A DNA stretch of 64,000 nt from assembly GCF_033807715.1 (NCBI RefSeq), contig NC_084587.1:28647017-28711016 (forward strand), in the 5' to 3' direction. The translations under genes were made by a program, and so were the position numbers. The notes below the pieces were generated by a model that was not told the DNA's origin, did not search any database, and saw only the letters and a program-made list of their open reading frames with translations. Of this stretch, positions 48,726 to 59,929 are shown in pieces. The DNA comes from Cololabis saira. Taxonomy: Eukaryota; Chordata; Actinopteri; Beloniformes; Belonidae. Each line of letters starts with the position of its first letter. The first letter of the stretch is position 1.

Positions 48726-49154
48726 TTTTTTGAATTGATTCATTTATTTCAGTCATTCCACCATTAACCAAACTCATAACCTATTATGGACAGGTCCCAA
48801 TAGTCTATATGCCTTTGAATAATACTCACTGGATTAGTGTTAGCCCGTCAGTCCACATCGTGGAAGGATGTACCATGTATGAACCCCCTAAATCCCTTCT
48901 AAAACAGGCCTCTCTTTATTTATATCAAGGACAAGCTTTTGTAACACCTAAAATAAATACAGGGATGAAGTTTGTGAGCAGGCACCTTTTAAATCAGTCA
49001 TTTGTACATTGTAGTCAACATTTTTTTACAGATACTTACCAGTCTGCAAAATGTTCTGATATTTTATTTTTACCTGTTGCCAGGTCCTCTTTGGTCCAGT
49101 CATGTTCCTACTGTATAAATATTGATCGGTGTGTAACAAAAAAGAGCAACATGA

Positions 49155-49326
49155 ATTTCTTTTTTTTTAAAGGTGGTAAGGTAGGTTGACAAGAAATGGG
49201 TGTAGAGAGGGGGGAAAGACACGCGGGGAAAAGCGAAGGCTGGGATTCGAACCTGGGCTGCCTGCACGAGAGCAACAGCCTCTGTGAGCCGCGCCTGCTC
49301 AACCCACTGAGCTGTCTAGGACACAA
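49155..49326 (-). mobile_element. tRNA-derived SINE
   Basis: The minus strand carries an A-box-like 'cagctcagtgggttgagcag' and a perfect B box GGTTCGAATCC about 65 bp later, the internal promoter of RNA polymerase III. The tRNA-like head is followed by 'cccgcgtgtctttcccccct' and a pyrimidine-rich tail. It is a SINE, not a functional tRNA: no acceptor stem pairing or proper anticodon loop is evident. It lies in the Harbinger. Confidence 0.8.
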
Positions 49327-50512
49327 AGTAAAATACTGAGATGAATAGTAACACGAATTAATCCGCTGTCAGATGTCAGATTCACACATTACATTATAGA
49401 CTTCCACTATCCATTTATAAGTTTAATGTCAGGTAAATCCTTGAATTATTTGCCTATAACGTTTTCCGTTCAGAGTAGTGGTTAGAAAATTTGTATTTTA
49501 GGGTATTTACACATTCAGGTGAACAGGTATTCTTTGTCATGCCCTTTGTCGTGTGTGTGGTTCATTTCTTCATAAGCCTCCGTCAAAAGATGTTGCTCAT
49601 TTGGTGAAAAGTAGGGCGCATGCAATTTATCCATTGTAGAATCAGTGAATCTGTGATTGATCTCATGGTCTTTTGAAGAAATTTGTGGACGAGCATTTAC
49701 CTGGATTACTTACACCTGGCTTGACAAAATCGCACCTCCTGAGCCTGGTTTGGCCTTTGTGAAACAGGTTAAGCCTTGATGAACTGATCACGGTATGTCA
49801 AGCCTGGATTTATCTCTTATCCTGGATTTCTTAATCATACTTTTGTGAAAAAGCCTCCAGGAGTAATATTTTCTGTTTATCAAAAACGTACTACAGGATG
49901 GCTACAGGAGGAAGAGTATGTTAGTTTAAATGAATCAATACCGTTACTTTAATTATAATATTCCCCAAAACACGGGCCGAGGCGGAGGAGTAGCGGTGAT
50001 CTATAACTCCAGTCTTGAAATAAAATATGAACCTAAATGGGATTTATAATATGTCGAAAGCCTCACGCGTAGTCTAAAACTCCCTCATAGCACAGAAACA
50101 GCACTGGTTGGGTCACAAATGACTTTCTCATGGCCTCAGATAAGGGATTACTGTCCATACTGGTTCTACGGGACCTCAGTACTGCTTTTGACACTGTAGA
50201 TCATAGCATTTTACTACAGAGGTTAGAGCATGTTGTTGGGATTACAGGGACAGCTCTAGGTTGGTTTAAATCATATCTATCTGACAGATTCCAGTTTGTT
50301 CATGTGCATGAGGTTCCTTCAGGACAAACAAGGGTGTGCTAAGGTGTCCTGCAGGGCCCAGTGCTAGGGCCAATCTTGTTCAGTTTATACATGCAGCCCT
50401 TGAGAAATAGAATCCAGAATCATCACCACATACATTTTCATTGCTATGCTAATGATATACAGCTGTATTTGTCTATGAAGACAATGAAGTACAAGTACTA
50501 AGTACTCGTGTA

Positions 50513-50700
50513 CTAAGAGTGCGTGGATTTCAACGTGAAACCGTGCGTGGAATTTACACGTATGCAAAAATTCAGATGTACAAAACTGTGCGTACACCCA
50601 AATCCACGCAGGTTGCTCTGTACATACCAATCAGCGTGGATTTGAGCGCACATGCGGGAGCACAACACTCCGCCCCGTCTCCTCCCTCAAATACATATGT
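50513..50700. mobile_element. DNA transposon fragment (fish 'gtgcgtacac' repeat)
   Basis: Contains 'agtgcgtggatttcaacgtg', 'actgtgcgtacacccaaatc' and 'atcagcgtggatttgagcgc', the dispersed phrasing of a common fish DNA repeat. No matching opposite terminus found. Confidence 0.3.
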
Positions 50701-52433
50701 TTGAATATGATAATGAAGATAATTATTATCCATTAAAAACTGTTCACCCTAACAAGAAATAAAGGGTTTGTGAATGTTTATGGGCAGTGTTAGTGCATCA
50801 TTACACCCTGCTTTTCTTGTTTGTATTTTAAGAACCGACACCAGAACTTAAGTTGGTGGATGAAAAACGGCTCCTCGTTCCGCTTTATTGTCACGCGTAT
50901 TATATACTAACGGATTAAGACCAATGTACACTTTTATTGAGTCTTATACATTGTGGATGTCCGCGATCACCTCTCTCATAAATATAACAATGTGAACAAT
51001 ATACATTTATATTTAAAACATGAAGCATCACGATCTGATTCCTCTGCTGAAGAAATAAAGACAACTTGAGCCAACGGGATTATCGAGGTGCAAAGGTGAG
51101 AAATAAAGAGCAAAGTCGCTGTAACTCGGAGTGTTTCATCCGCAGGAGGAGAGACCGGTCTCGGTCCCGGTCCATCACCGGAGAAACACTTTCTGGAGTC
51201 CTGCAGCACCTGCAGCTGACTCGATTTGAGACTCCGAAAGTTGCCTAAACATTCAATAAAAACTTTATTCATCATTGCAGAATCACATCAGTTCGTACCA
51301 ACCAACCTTTCCGTGACATCTTAGTTTTATTTTAAAAGACAACTTTACAGAACCGTTTTTTCGCTGCAAAATGTATTTTAATGTTTTTCTGTCCAGACAC
51401 AGTTATGGGATATTTAGGATCTGGCTTTAATCTCCAGTAGTCGTCCCATACGGTCGTCATGGTGACAGAGAGATGTCCGACCTGTCAGCAGCTCCAGCTG
51501 AAAGCATCATGTTGGTCTGAACCGGAGCAGCTGGTCCAGTTCAGGGCAGCGATCCAGAAGGATCCTCTTGGTACCTAAACCAGCTGATGGTCCAGTCTTC
51601 ATCCTGGACCAGCAGGTCAGTCTTGTCCCTGAAGACTCGCTCCTGATCCTGCCATCAGCAGGTTCCTCTAACGGAGCCAAAGCTGCCATCGGGATTTGCG
51701 GGTTCCATCGTTGAGCTCCTGCCTTTAGTTGTTTGTTCAGATCATGTGATTGATTGTGAGATTGTTGTAGCTCCACTCTTGTGTAACTTATCTGGTGATG
51801 TCGGGACTGTCGTGTCCTTCAGCCTTAATGTGTGAGTGAAGGATCGCAACTTTCTAGTTCCAGTCATTCTTTGGTATGTAAGATATGTGTGTGGTGAGTT
51901 CACGGCAAAAACAACTCAAAAATGGAAAATTGACAAACCTTAACTTTGATGTATGTTCAGGTCCCTTAGGTTTATTAATTTATTCTTCAGTCAAAAATAT
52001 ATTCAACACTTCTAATTTTGTCAGAAGTAACACTTGTCGCACATTGTAAACATTGTAAAGGCTAGAGCTGCGCGAGTTTCTCACTCTCACGCATGGCCAC
52101 TCGGTCTCTGCATGCTCAGACGCTCTAAGCCAATCAGGAGCAAGCAACAGCGCATGGGGACACATGCTCGTCACACATGCAGCCAGAAAGCTGTAGAAGC
52201 GGACCGCGACGAGTGCAGTACCAGTGTTAACTCCTTCTGTGGGCTGCAACGTTGTGTGTATCAAACGTGAGTAAATATTGATTGCATGGGTGAGTTGCAT
52301 TTATTACTTTACGTTGTGTTCACGATGTGTAGTCTGTAGTTACTGTAGCTTAGTTAGTCATGTGTCATGTCATGTTCAATTGAGTTAGCTGTTAAAGGAG
52401 CAGAGCAATGTATACATCACTGTTTATTAGGGC
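50701..52433. other. No gene recognised
   Basis: Two GC-richer patches (51050-51250 and 51430-51780) contain short frames, such as a minus-strand 89-codon frame starting near 51776, without a known domain. The patch 52060-52270 is CG-containing and ends 'caaacgtgagtaaatat', a possible GTGAGT donor, but no coding evidence supports an exon. Confidence 0.35.
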
Positions 52434-53269
52434 CCGAGCCCTTACAGTGCGATGGCCCTATTGTATCTGTAGGATTTTTTTATTTTTTTTTATTTTTTAG
52501 GGCCCGAGAACTTACAGTGCGAGGCCCTATTGTATCAGTAGGATTATTTTTTATTTTTTTTAGGGCCCGAGGACTTACAGTGCAAAGGCCCTATTGTATC
52601 TGTAGGAATTTTTCTTTATTTATTTTTCCAACGAAATGAGGGCCTTTTTTCCCCCCGAAACGTGCCCCAAAAGTCACCAAATTTTGCACGCAAGCCAGGC
52701 CTGGCGAAAAATTTTATATTTAATGGTTTGCATTAATGGGCGTGGCAAAATGGCTCACCAGCTTCGTGCCTCAAACCCCACAATACAGTTTGACGTACAT
52801 CCACGAAAATCGGTACACACCTGTATCATGTCGCAACTTAAAGAAAAGTCTCTTGGCGCCATGGCCGAAGCCGAACAGGAAGTCTGCCATTTTGAACATT
52901 TTTAATTAATCGTGTAATTTTGGCGCATTTATGCCATGTCTTCGGCTGTTAATACAGCCCTAACCGTAACGTGCACCCAGAGCCGCCTGGGAGATTTGCG
53001 AGGCCCTGTGCGAAATGGCCGGGGGGTCTATATGCGCAATTTTAACTCTCCAATTAGCAAAATACTGGATACCTTCCCCTGCAGTAGCGGAGCGTGGGTC
53101 TCAGTACAGACGGGGCGGAGTATTCTCGATGGGCCCTTATGATAGTCATTTTAATGTTCAACAACACCTCATCCTACCCATCAAACAACATTTATTCTCA
53201 CTTTTATTGAGCCAAGCCTATAGGCCTATGCTGCAGAAAGCAGAGTAAAGTCACAAACTTGTTCAGAAG

Positions 53270-53270
<1 letters not shown>

Positions 53271-53303
<33 letters not shown>
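53271..53303. repeat. (AC)n microsatellite
   Basis: About 16 AC units inside the hAT. Confidence 0.95.
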
Positions 53304-53304
<1 letters not shown>

Positions 53305-53500
53305 GCCAGTCAATCACATGGCGCTGAAAACTCAGATAGTCACGGACTCACTCAGTTCCATCTTGGATACAGCTTAAATACAAAAAAAAGAACGGGGTAA
53401 CATTCAAAACTTTGTACATGCTTAGTCCTCTTTTAAAGTTTAGCGCTCATCTCCTTCATGGCCGCAAATTTGCCGAGTCTGCAAATTGCTGCAACTGTTA

Positions 53501-53618
53501 AGGCTGATTTATGGTTCCGCGTTACACCAACGCAGCGCCTACGGCGTAGTGTAAGCGTCGCCGCGTACCCTACGGCGTATGCTCTGCGTCGATTTCACAC
53601 AGAACCATAAACCAGGCT
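53501..53618. mobile_element. MITE of the AGGCTGATTTATGG family, TTA TSD
   Basis: Arms AGGCTGATTTATGGTTCCGC and 'agaaccataaaccaggct' are inverted. TTA flanks (53498-53500, 53619-53621). It inserted into the hAT at 52978-53859. Confidence 0.8.
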
Positions 53619-54420
53619 TTACAGACAATCAGCGTTGGCTCACAGCTCTGATGCGTTCAGGACAGTTGTAAAGTAAGAATCAGCCTACACTGGCCGCACA
53701 ATGCACATTTTATCATTATTATAGCCTACAATTTACGATGGAACGTGACTGTTGAGGGGGAAAAAAACGGAAAAAAAAAAACGGTCCACAGCGCGAGGCC
53801 CCTTGGGGCGCGAGGCCCCGTGCGGTCGCACGGTTCACACACCCCTTGCGGCGGCTCTGCGTGCACCCAGGTGTGCTATACATCAAAATGTGCGTCTCGA
53901 TCCTGCGACGATGCACATTACTTTTCTCAGTCAAAAGCGTTACGGTGGCGATGATAGACGCCAAAAAGCACGCCCCCACTTCATCTGGTTGGTCCATATT
54001 TCATAGTTCCTACTTTCTGCCATAAGTTTTGAATGGTTTGACATAAAGACTCGTGGGTGGTGTCATCGGACTCGGTTTTGACTCCTTCACCTTAATTGGT
54101 GAAAATTAGCCCAGCCCCTTCTTCTGATTGGTCAATATGTGATAGTTCCGATTTTCTGCAATAACTTTTGAATGGTTTGACATAAAGACTTGTGGGTGGT
54201 GCCATCGGACTCAGTTTTGAGTACTTGACCTTCATTGGCATGAATTAGCCCCTCCCTTTTTTCTGATTGGTCGATATCTGATAGTTCCTACTTTCTGCCA
54301 TAACTTTTGAATGGTTTGATATAGAGAGTCGTGGCTGGTGTTATCCGCGAAATGTACAGGCCTGAAGACATTACATACAAGTCATACAAGCGCTTCCACT
54401 GCAGCACGCTGCTGACATTA

Positions 54421-56839
54421 ATAAAACTCTCAAAGAAAACTCAAAAATGATCAGACAGGGCAACATATGTCACCATAATCTGACACATATTCAAACCTTT
54501 GGATATAATTAAGTCAAGTCAATGTCCTTTGTTGTGCGATTTTTCCATCATATGTTCAGTCAGTCCAAAATGATCAAGAACACAACACAATTCCTTTGCA
54601 TATATGTCCTTCGGGTTATCAACATGGATGTTAAATTCCCCCAAACAACAATTATACAATCAAAATCAAAACACTACACATTTGCATGGTACTTAGGTGG
54701 TCTGTGGGGTCCTTATTGCTGCAACTGAGTATGATTGGAAAATCTTCTCTGAAAGACAGTTATATCATCGCAAATTATTCCAGACATGAATGAACAATCA
54801 GATTGATAGATTTAGTCAGTTCTTGAAGTTGATGCCTCTGAAGCATAAAAGATCCAGATGGTGATCATTGGATAACTTTGTCATAATAACTCCAGAATGA
54901 CAGGTCTTGTGGCGTGTATCCAGAATGCAAGTTATCGAACTAAAGGAGGTCCAAGGAAGGACAGTCAGTGACAGTGTTAATAGGGTCATGGTTGCCTAAA
55001 GCTCACTGAGTATGGGGTTAAAAGGACATTAAAATACAGCATCTGTCTACGCTGTGCCACAACCTACATCTCTTTACACATGGTGTTCCTTGATGACAGT
55101 TGTTGCTTTCTGGACTATAATAAATTTTGCCATGCAGAAGAAATGCTTTTAGCTGAATTCAAGGTATTACCTTGGTCTCCAAATTCCTGATAATCTTCAG
55201 TCAGCTATGCGTCCATTTGATGAGTTGGTAAAAGGACATATGGCATCTTCTAGGGGCACCTCACCTGCTAATATTTCCCATACATTGAAATCCAACATCC
55301 TGCGTATTCAGGAGAAAAGCAGTGCTATAGCGCAAGACAGACATCCATTGCTGAATCGCTTGGAAATACCAGCAACAAACAGTCAAGAAGAGAGAGAGAG
55401 TCTGAGTACCTTTGGTTTCATTTATTTCAAAATGTAAGAGAATAATTCACTGTTTTTGTGGAACTATACGATACAACAGGTCAGAAGTTTAAATGTTGTG
55501 CCCATATTTTGTTTTTGCATGGGTATATGCAGGCATACACATGCAAACAATGACAATGCTGCCATGGCAGGAGAGAATGACAAATACACATTGGCATGTT
55601 GATGATGCTGGCAGATAGACAGAGATAGGGAGGCAGAGAGGAATGGCAACAGATGGAGAGTTACAGATGAGTGCCATCAGGAGAGCAAAGAAGGATGGAG
55701 CTGAACAGGAAGTCTACTATTCACCCCTGTCACGGCCCAAATGTTGGAAAGATGTCACCTTCATGTCTGAAGCAAACCAAAAAGGGGGTGTTTTTCTTTA
55801 AGGTGTTTGCTGCAGTTGTCCTGTTTTTATGTTAGCTGCTTTGCTTTACTTCATGTTTAGTCCTGTTCTATTGTCGTGAGTACAATCAACACGCTATACT
55901 ACGTACTTACTCTGTGTGTTCATATACACAGTGTGCAAATGAGTGCTGTTCCAAAGTATAAGCTCTTACTTGAAATGTGAAGAGCAAACTTTCTCTTTCA
56001 GATGCTTTACCTGAGTTATCACTGTGATACAGCAAAGATTTGCCCTTTCACTATGTGTCATCTCTCCCCTCTGACGAAAGTTTAAATTGCACCACCGTTG
56101 GCACAAAACACAGACTACTGTCTTTTTTCCACTATTTCACTATGTCAAGAAGATGGCACTGATTGTGTTACACACTCAGTTTTCTGACCATTTTGAATGC
56201 TCTGTCTGGGCGCTTGCAGTTTGGAGCACAGCCTTATTCCTTGTGTGTTAAGATGAAGCTTGACTTCCTTTCTTCTCATGTCTCCTGATGGCTCACACCT
56301 GTGTTGCATCAGAATTAACGTATCTGTTGTCTTGTCGTCCCTCCTTTTACAGCCAGTTTATCTGCTTTACTACCCTGTTGTGCCTTTTGGAAAGATAATA
56401 TAACCTTTGTTTGCTATTTCTGCCTCTCAGTCACCTGCATTTGGGTCCTCCACACCTCCTTCATAACTGCATCGAGTATGCACATCTGTGTATAGCCTCT
56501 AAATACAAGCTACTGAGCTAATAGGCTCAATATATTCTGCTCCATGCCTGTAATTCACCGTTGCTGCTGCAGTGTCCTGTAGGGTTAAGGGTTAAAGAGA
56601 AGAGGTAGGTTACGGTTAGACATTGTTTGAATGAAAACTGCGTTGTGTTTGTTTACTCAAAAATGAGAAGGTGGGGTTTTGAGCTCTTAACTCTTAAAAC
56701 CACTTTCAAAATAGCAATTGAGGAGTCCTAAGACCGGCATCCCGTGGATAAAGCTGGAACAACAACAACAACTCCACCGGCCGGAGCTTCCGCCATTTTT
56801 TCATAAAGGTGTATCGTGATGGCGTCTGTTTAAGCTAAC
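54421..56839. other. No gene recognised
   Basis: AT-rich sequence. A plus-strand frame at 55207-55437 (76 codons, FDELVKGHMASSRG) is the only one with protein-like composition, but I do not recognise it. No splice context was evident. Confidence 0.4.
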
Positions 56840-58250
56840 ATGCGAATTGCTCTGTTGTTGGTTGTAAAAACCAACACAAATGTCTGTCTTCTGTCCCAGC
56901 TCCAGAAGAGGCTTTGGTTGAATTTTATTTTTGATAGCAACGTGCCGGCTACGGCTAATTTGCTAATTTGTTCGTGTGTGCTAACCACTTTACCTCCGGC
57001 TGTTTCAACAACGAGGGACAGTACAAATTAGGTTTTGCATCGACATTTACCCTCATAAAAGGATCAGTACCAACAGTACGGGACCCGGCAACTGCACACG
57101 AGTCAGCGGTAAGTGACGTTAATTTTATTTTATTCATATTATGTTATTCATATTCGTCTACAAGTATGAGCTTTGCATGGGCTAACTATTTAGCTTAGCT
57201 CCGGTGTTACCCGTTAGGTAACACTGGAGCAACAGGTAATAACAGTTCATTTTATAAATGTTTAGACAGAGGCTAATGTTACATAAACATTTTCAAAGCT
57301 ACGGCGTCCAAGTTACAAACACACACAGCTTTCTCTAGCTGTTTTTAGGTGCTACCTGTTGTGTTGAGATGTGTTTCCCCCTATGTTTGACACCACACCA
57401 GCATTATGTTATGCCAAAGTATAAATGTAAATGTATACCACGGCCTGTCGAGATGTATTGCTTAAATATTAATATTCAATTTATATTATATATATATAAA
57501 TTAAACTCTCCCACTCTGTTAAAGACGTCCTGTGTTTATCTTCATATTTTCGTTTGGCCGTGTTCCTACGCGTCTGTCTTTCACTGCACCTATCAAATAA
57601 AGTCACAAGAGCCGCATGCGGCTCGCGAGCCGCGGGTTGGCCACCCCTGTCCTATTAGGCCAGTACATTGCAGACCAGTACTCACAGACGGTCCAAGTGG
57701 TACATGTTGCCTGTCAGACACAGCCCCCAGCGACAATAAGGGTTGGCACACAGCTTTCTTTGAAAACTCTGCAGCATTTTCTTGGAATGCTGTGCATGTA
57801 AATAAGACACAATGCTCCCTCTAAATGTCTGAATTTGTTTTGAAGTATTTTTGTAATAATCAGAAATCCCCCACAGGCTCTACCAGGCTGCCATGCATTT
57901 CAACGAAAATGCAAACCGCCCACAGAAGACAAAATTTTCAGTAATTAAAAACAGTATAATTAAACAGTAATATATTGTAAAAACATCTGTATAACAGATA
58001 TGGTCAGTACACAGTGGAACGTGAGACATGTACATAAACGATTGTGTAACTGTGTGTCTGTTTCTCTACAGAGTATGTTGATGAGCTGATGGACCTCGTC
58101 TTTGAACATGTCTTTTATGACAAGGAATCGTTCCAGAGTGAGGCTTTGAACATCCCCATCCCTGAAGATCTGTGTACCAATTTTGACAGGCCAGCTAAGG
58201 AGGATGTTATTGCCAGCTATGTGTCACGGTTCAATCGAGGGGCAGTCTGA
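56840..58250 (+). pseudogene. THAP-domain protein relic with downstream exons
   Basis: Exon 1 (56840-57108) encodes a THAP zinc-finger DNA-binding domain split over three frames. The pieces are ANCSVVGCKNQHKCLSSVPA, then WLNFIFDSNVPATANLL, then FVCANHFTSGCFNNEGQYKL and GFASTFTLIKGSVPTV. It has C-x4-C, a later C-x2-H and the SVPTV version of the closing AVPTIF motif. It ends at GTAAGT (57109). Later pieces: YIADQY...IRVGTQLSLKTLQ (57659-57810); after CAG at 57876, ALYQAAMHFNENANRPQ; and after a polypyrimidine CAG (58071) an intact exon YVDELMDLVFEHVFYDKESF ending RFNRGAV, TGA (58248-58250). The frameshifts in exon 1 indicate a dead copy. THAP domains occur in P and Kolobok transposases and in host genes derived from them. 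Confidence 0.7.
57530..57649 (+). mobile_element. hAT 3' terminal fragment in the THAP relic intron
   Basis: Ends GGTTGGCCACCCCTG at 57649 after 'gccgcatgcggctcgcgagc'. Reversed, CAGGGGTGGCCAACC is a hAT terminal repeat. Only this end is visible. The 8 bp that follow (tcctatta) would be one target copy. Confidence 0.6.
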
Positions 58251-58545
58251 ACCCTGTGTATGTGCCGTCTGCGTCAGGGAACTCCCTACGTATGCGCAGA
58301 ACTATACAAGATGGTATGACCGCCCTTATTCTGCGACCTAAAAGTCCCCAGACCCAGGAGACAAAGACTCTGTAGGCCAGGTACCTGTAACGGCTGAGAA
58401 GAGTACAAGGTGTTACTATGTTGTACTTGTTTCCTCTTTTTTTTCCCCCACTTGGATATGAATAATGTTATTTATATACAACTTGGTGTATATAAACAGT
58501 GTATGGTGTATATAAGTAGTGTATATGGTGTATATAATGTGTAAC

Positions 58546-58551
58546 AATAAA
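58546..58551 (+). other. Polyadenylation signal AATAAA
   Basis: AATAAA about 300 bp after the stop of the last THAP-relic exon, preceded by a 'gtgtatataa'-type tandem stretch and followed by a T/G-rich stretch, a credible 3' end of that transcript. Confidence 0.5.
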
Positions 58552-58863
58552 GTTGCTATTTGCGAACATTCAGTGTTGTGATTTCCTTACAGTTAACATG
58601 TTTTTATAAAAATAAATGACACAATCAAAATGGAATTATAATGTACTTGTACATTGTCTATGATTACCAATTTGTTGATTCAATAAGCCTGAGCTTTGTC
58701 AATACAAGACTGTGTGCTGTGATTGCCTGTTACATGTAGTGTATTAACACAGCACAAGCACGTCTTAAATACATTTATTATGCAGTATACTCAAATTACA
58801 TTTTGGAAATGTAAGTGTTGGGGAAATCAAATTATACATTCGATGCAAAACATACTTACTGCA

Positions 58864-59128
58864 CTAATCCTCTGAGCCATAGTTGGCTCTATAAACATTC
58901 ATGGCATTTTGCAGGGAGAAAAGATTTAGACACACAAACTCAAGACTACGATGGTCAACCATGCAGTGGGGTGGATTCATAACCATTCATAACCTTATAG
59001 TTTTGCAGAAAATATAACATTGTACTCAGAAATCAATGTATCTAGAGTGATAGGTTACCTGTTGTATCTCTCTGCAACAGACGTTTTCCAACTCTGTGGA
59101 CATTGTGGCACAGTTCCCACATGAGCAC
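58864..59128 (-). pseudogene. P2X7-like intracellular C-terminal domain relic, two exons
   Basis: On the minus strand an exon (59128-59059) preceded by 'cttttctttag' and followed by GTAACC encodes CSCGNCATMSTELENVCCRE, closing IQQ. The Cys spacing matches the zinc-binding P2RX7 C-terminal domain found alone in many fish proteins. A second segment (to a TAG at 58864-58866) encodes NPPHCMVDHRSLEFVCLN, LFSLQNAMNVYRANYGSED, again matching that domain (the 'YRxxYG' end). With the obvious acceptor near 58993 the frames do not match, so it is probably broken or the acceptor lies elsewhere. It faces the THAP relic tail to tail. Confidence 0.65.
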
Positions 59129-59559
59129 CTAAAGAAAAGAAGAAGAATTACATAGTAACTTCCAGTACAACATTACGTAACGTTATAACATATAATGACG
59201 GCGAAAAAAGTCGAGCTGTAACGTTAACCACTACCATTGGTTAGCTGCAGGCTATGAATTACTTCAAACAAAGATACTGTACTAGACAACTCAGACCGTG
59301 TTTGGTTTAACCAAACAAACTCCGACAAAATAACGTTACTCCAGTCAGGTGAAAAAAAAATGGAGAATAAGGACATTACTGCTGTGCGTAACGTCACATA
59401 AACGTTACGTTACATCACGTTTATAGAACAATTCATAATCTAGTGACTCAATACACAAGACGAAAGAGACAACAAAAAACACATTTAAATCAGGACGGAT
59501 AAAGACATTCCTCAGAGGCTGAATTTCTAATTTATTTAGGAAAAAAGAGTCAAAAGCTT

Positions 59560-59618
59560 GTTTTTAAGACATTCAAGGCCTGTTTAAAATAGATATTACA
59601 TGCCATAATAGGTCCCCT
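59560..59618 (-). mobile_element. Terminus of a TTAA-type DNA transposon
   Basis: Read on the minus strand: TTAA (59619-59622), AGGGGACCTATTATGGCATG. It is the same terminus as at 6279. It may be the right end of an element containing the THAP and P2X7-like relics, but I found no matching left end upstream of 56.8 kb. Confidence 0.5.
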
Positions 59619-59929
59619 TTAAGATATTTTATTCATTAAGCATCCCTATCATTTCTTCCAAACTTTCCATGCAGGATTCACTATTCCTCACAAATAGGAA
59701 GGGAAACAGTGTAACAGTAGTTCTCTTTCATAGTATTTCCTCAACGTCTCACTATGGGATGCACACCCCGCTGCAAACCGTGTCTATCCGCCACAGATAG
59801 TACCACCTACCTTAAAAATCTTGGGAGGACAACACCACGTCATTCAAACACTTCTTCTCACTCAGAGCATTTCTCGCGTCCTGGGCTTCTTAGCTGAACT
59901 GTCCACAGACAGATCTTATTTAGCTTCTG

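Larger units (their letters stand above)
47530..49857 (+). mobile_element. PIF/Harbinger element with HARBI1-type coding, CAG TSD
   Basis: Ends are weakly inverted (AGGGCAGTTTCC left, GAGGCTTTTTCAC right when reversed) with flanking CAG copies (47527-47529, 49858-49860). Boundaries are supported by the interrupted L2 reading frame on either side. It contains a HARBI1-like nuclease remnant, a minus-strand L2 fragment and a SINE. Repeated 'ggattaag' / 'cctggctt' motifs near both ends are in keeping with Harbinger subterminal repeats. Confidence 0.72.
47460..50490 (+). pseudogene. L2 LINE, interrupted in its endonuclease by a Harbinger
   Basis: Left part (47460-47529): LLNIRSLSSKSLLVKNLDAK, the start of the L2 endonuclease. 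After the Harbinger, from 49858: NIFCLSKT, WLQEEEYVSLNES and GRGGGVAVIYNSSLEIKYEP. A deletion then joins to the reverse transcriptase near 50085: ASDKGLLSILVLRDLSTAFD, TVDHSILLQRLEH and [12 protein letters not shown], where the catalytic ADD is changed to AND. Removing the insert and one CAG copy joins the endonuclease halves in frame. One frameshift and the internal deletion show the copy is dead. Confidence 0.82.
52978..53859. mobile_element. hAT element, 10-bp TIR, perfect 8-bp TSD
   Basis: Left end CAGAGCCGCC and right end GGCGGCTCTG are perfect inverted repeats. Flanks CGTGCACC are identical (52970-52977, 53860-53867). The uninterrupted Helitron-like copy 2 proves the empty-site sequence, where 'gtaacgtgcacccaggtgtg' occurs once. 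No transposase frame remains. A MITE and a (CA)n run lie inside. Confidence 0.9.
52434..54420 (-). mobile_element. Helitron-like repeat, copy 3, with three tandem termini and a nested hAT
   Basis: On the plus strand the hairpin terminus occurs three times in a row (about 52434, 52499 and 52562), each 'tagggcccgag...' plus 'acagtgc' and 'ggccctattgtatc'. The body then matches copy 2 up to 'ccgtaacgtgcacccag' (52980), is broken by a hAT, resumes at 53868 with 'gtgtgctatacatc', and carries at least two and a half ~139-bp internal repeats. The far end near 54420 is truncated: the 'gttcatcgctgcttgcagc' end is missing. Confidence 0.65.

Noticed and set aside
49240..49326. Possible tRNA gene (perfect B box)
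   Set aside because: Cloverleaf arms do not form and the unit continues into a SINE body.
53752..54006. Plus-strand frames across the hAT/Helitron-like junction
   Set aside because: They cross a transposon boundary proven by the 8-bp duplication and encode nothing recognisable.
55207..55437. 76-codon plus-strand frame with protein-like composition
   Set aside because: Not recognised, no splice signals or neighbouring exons seen. Not strong enough to call a gene.
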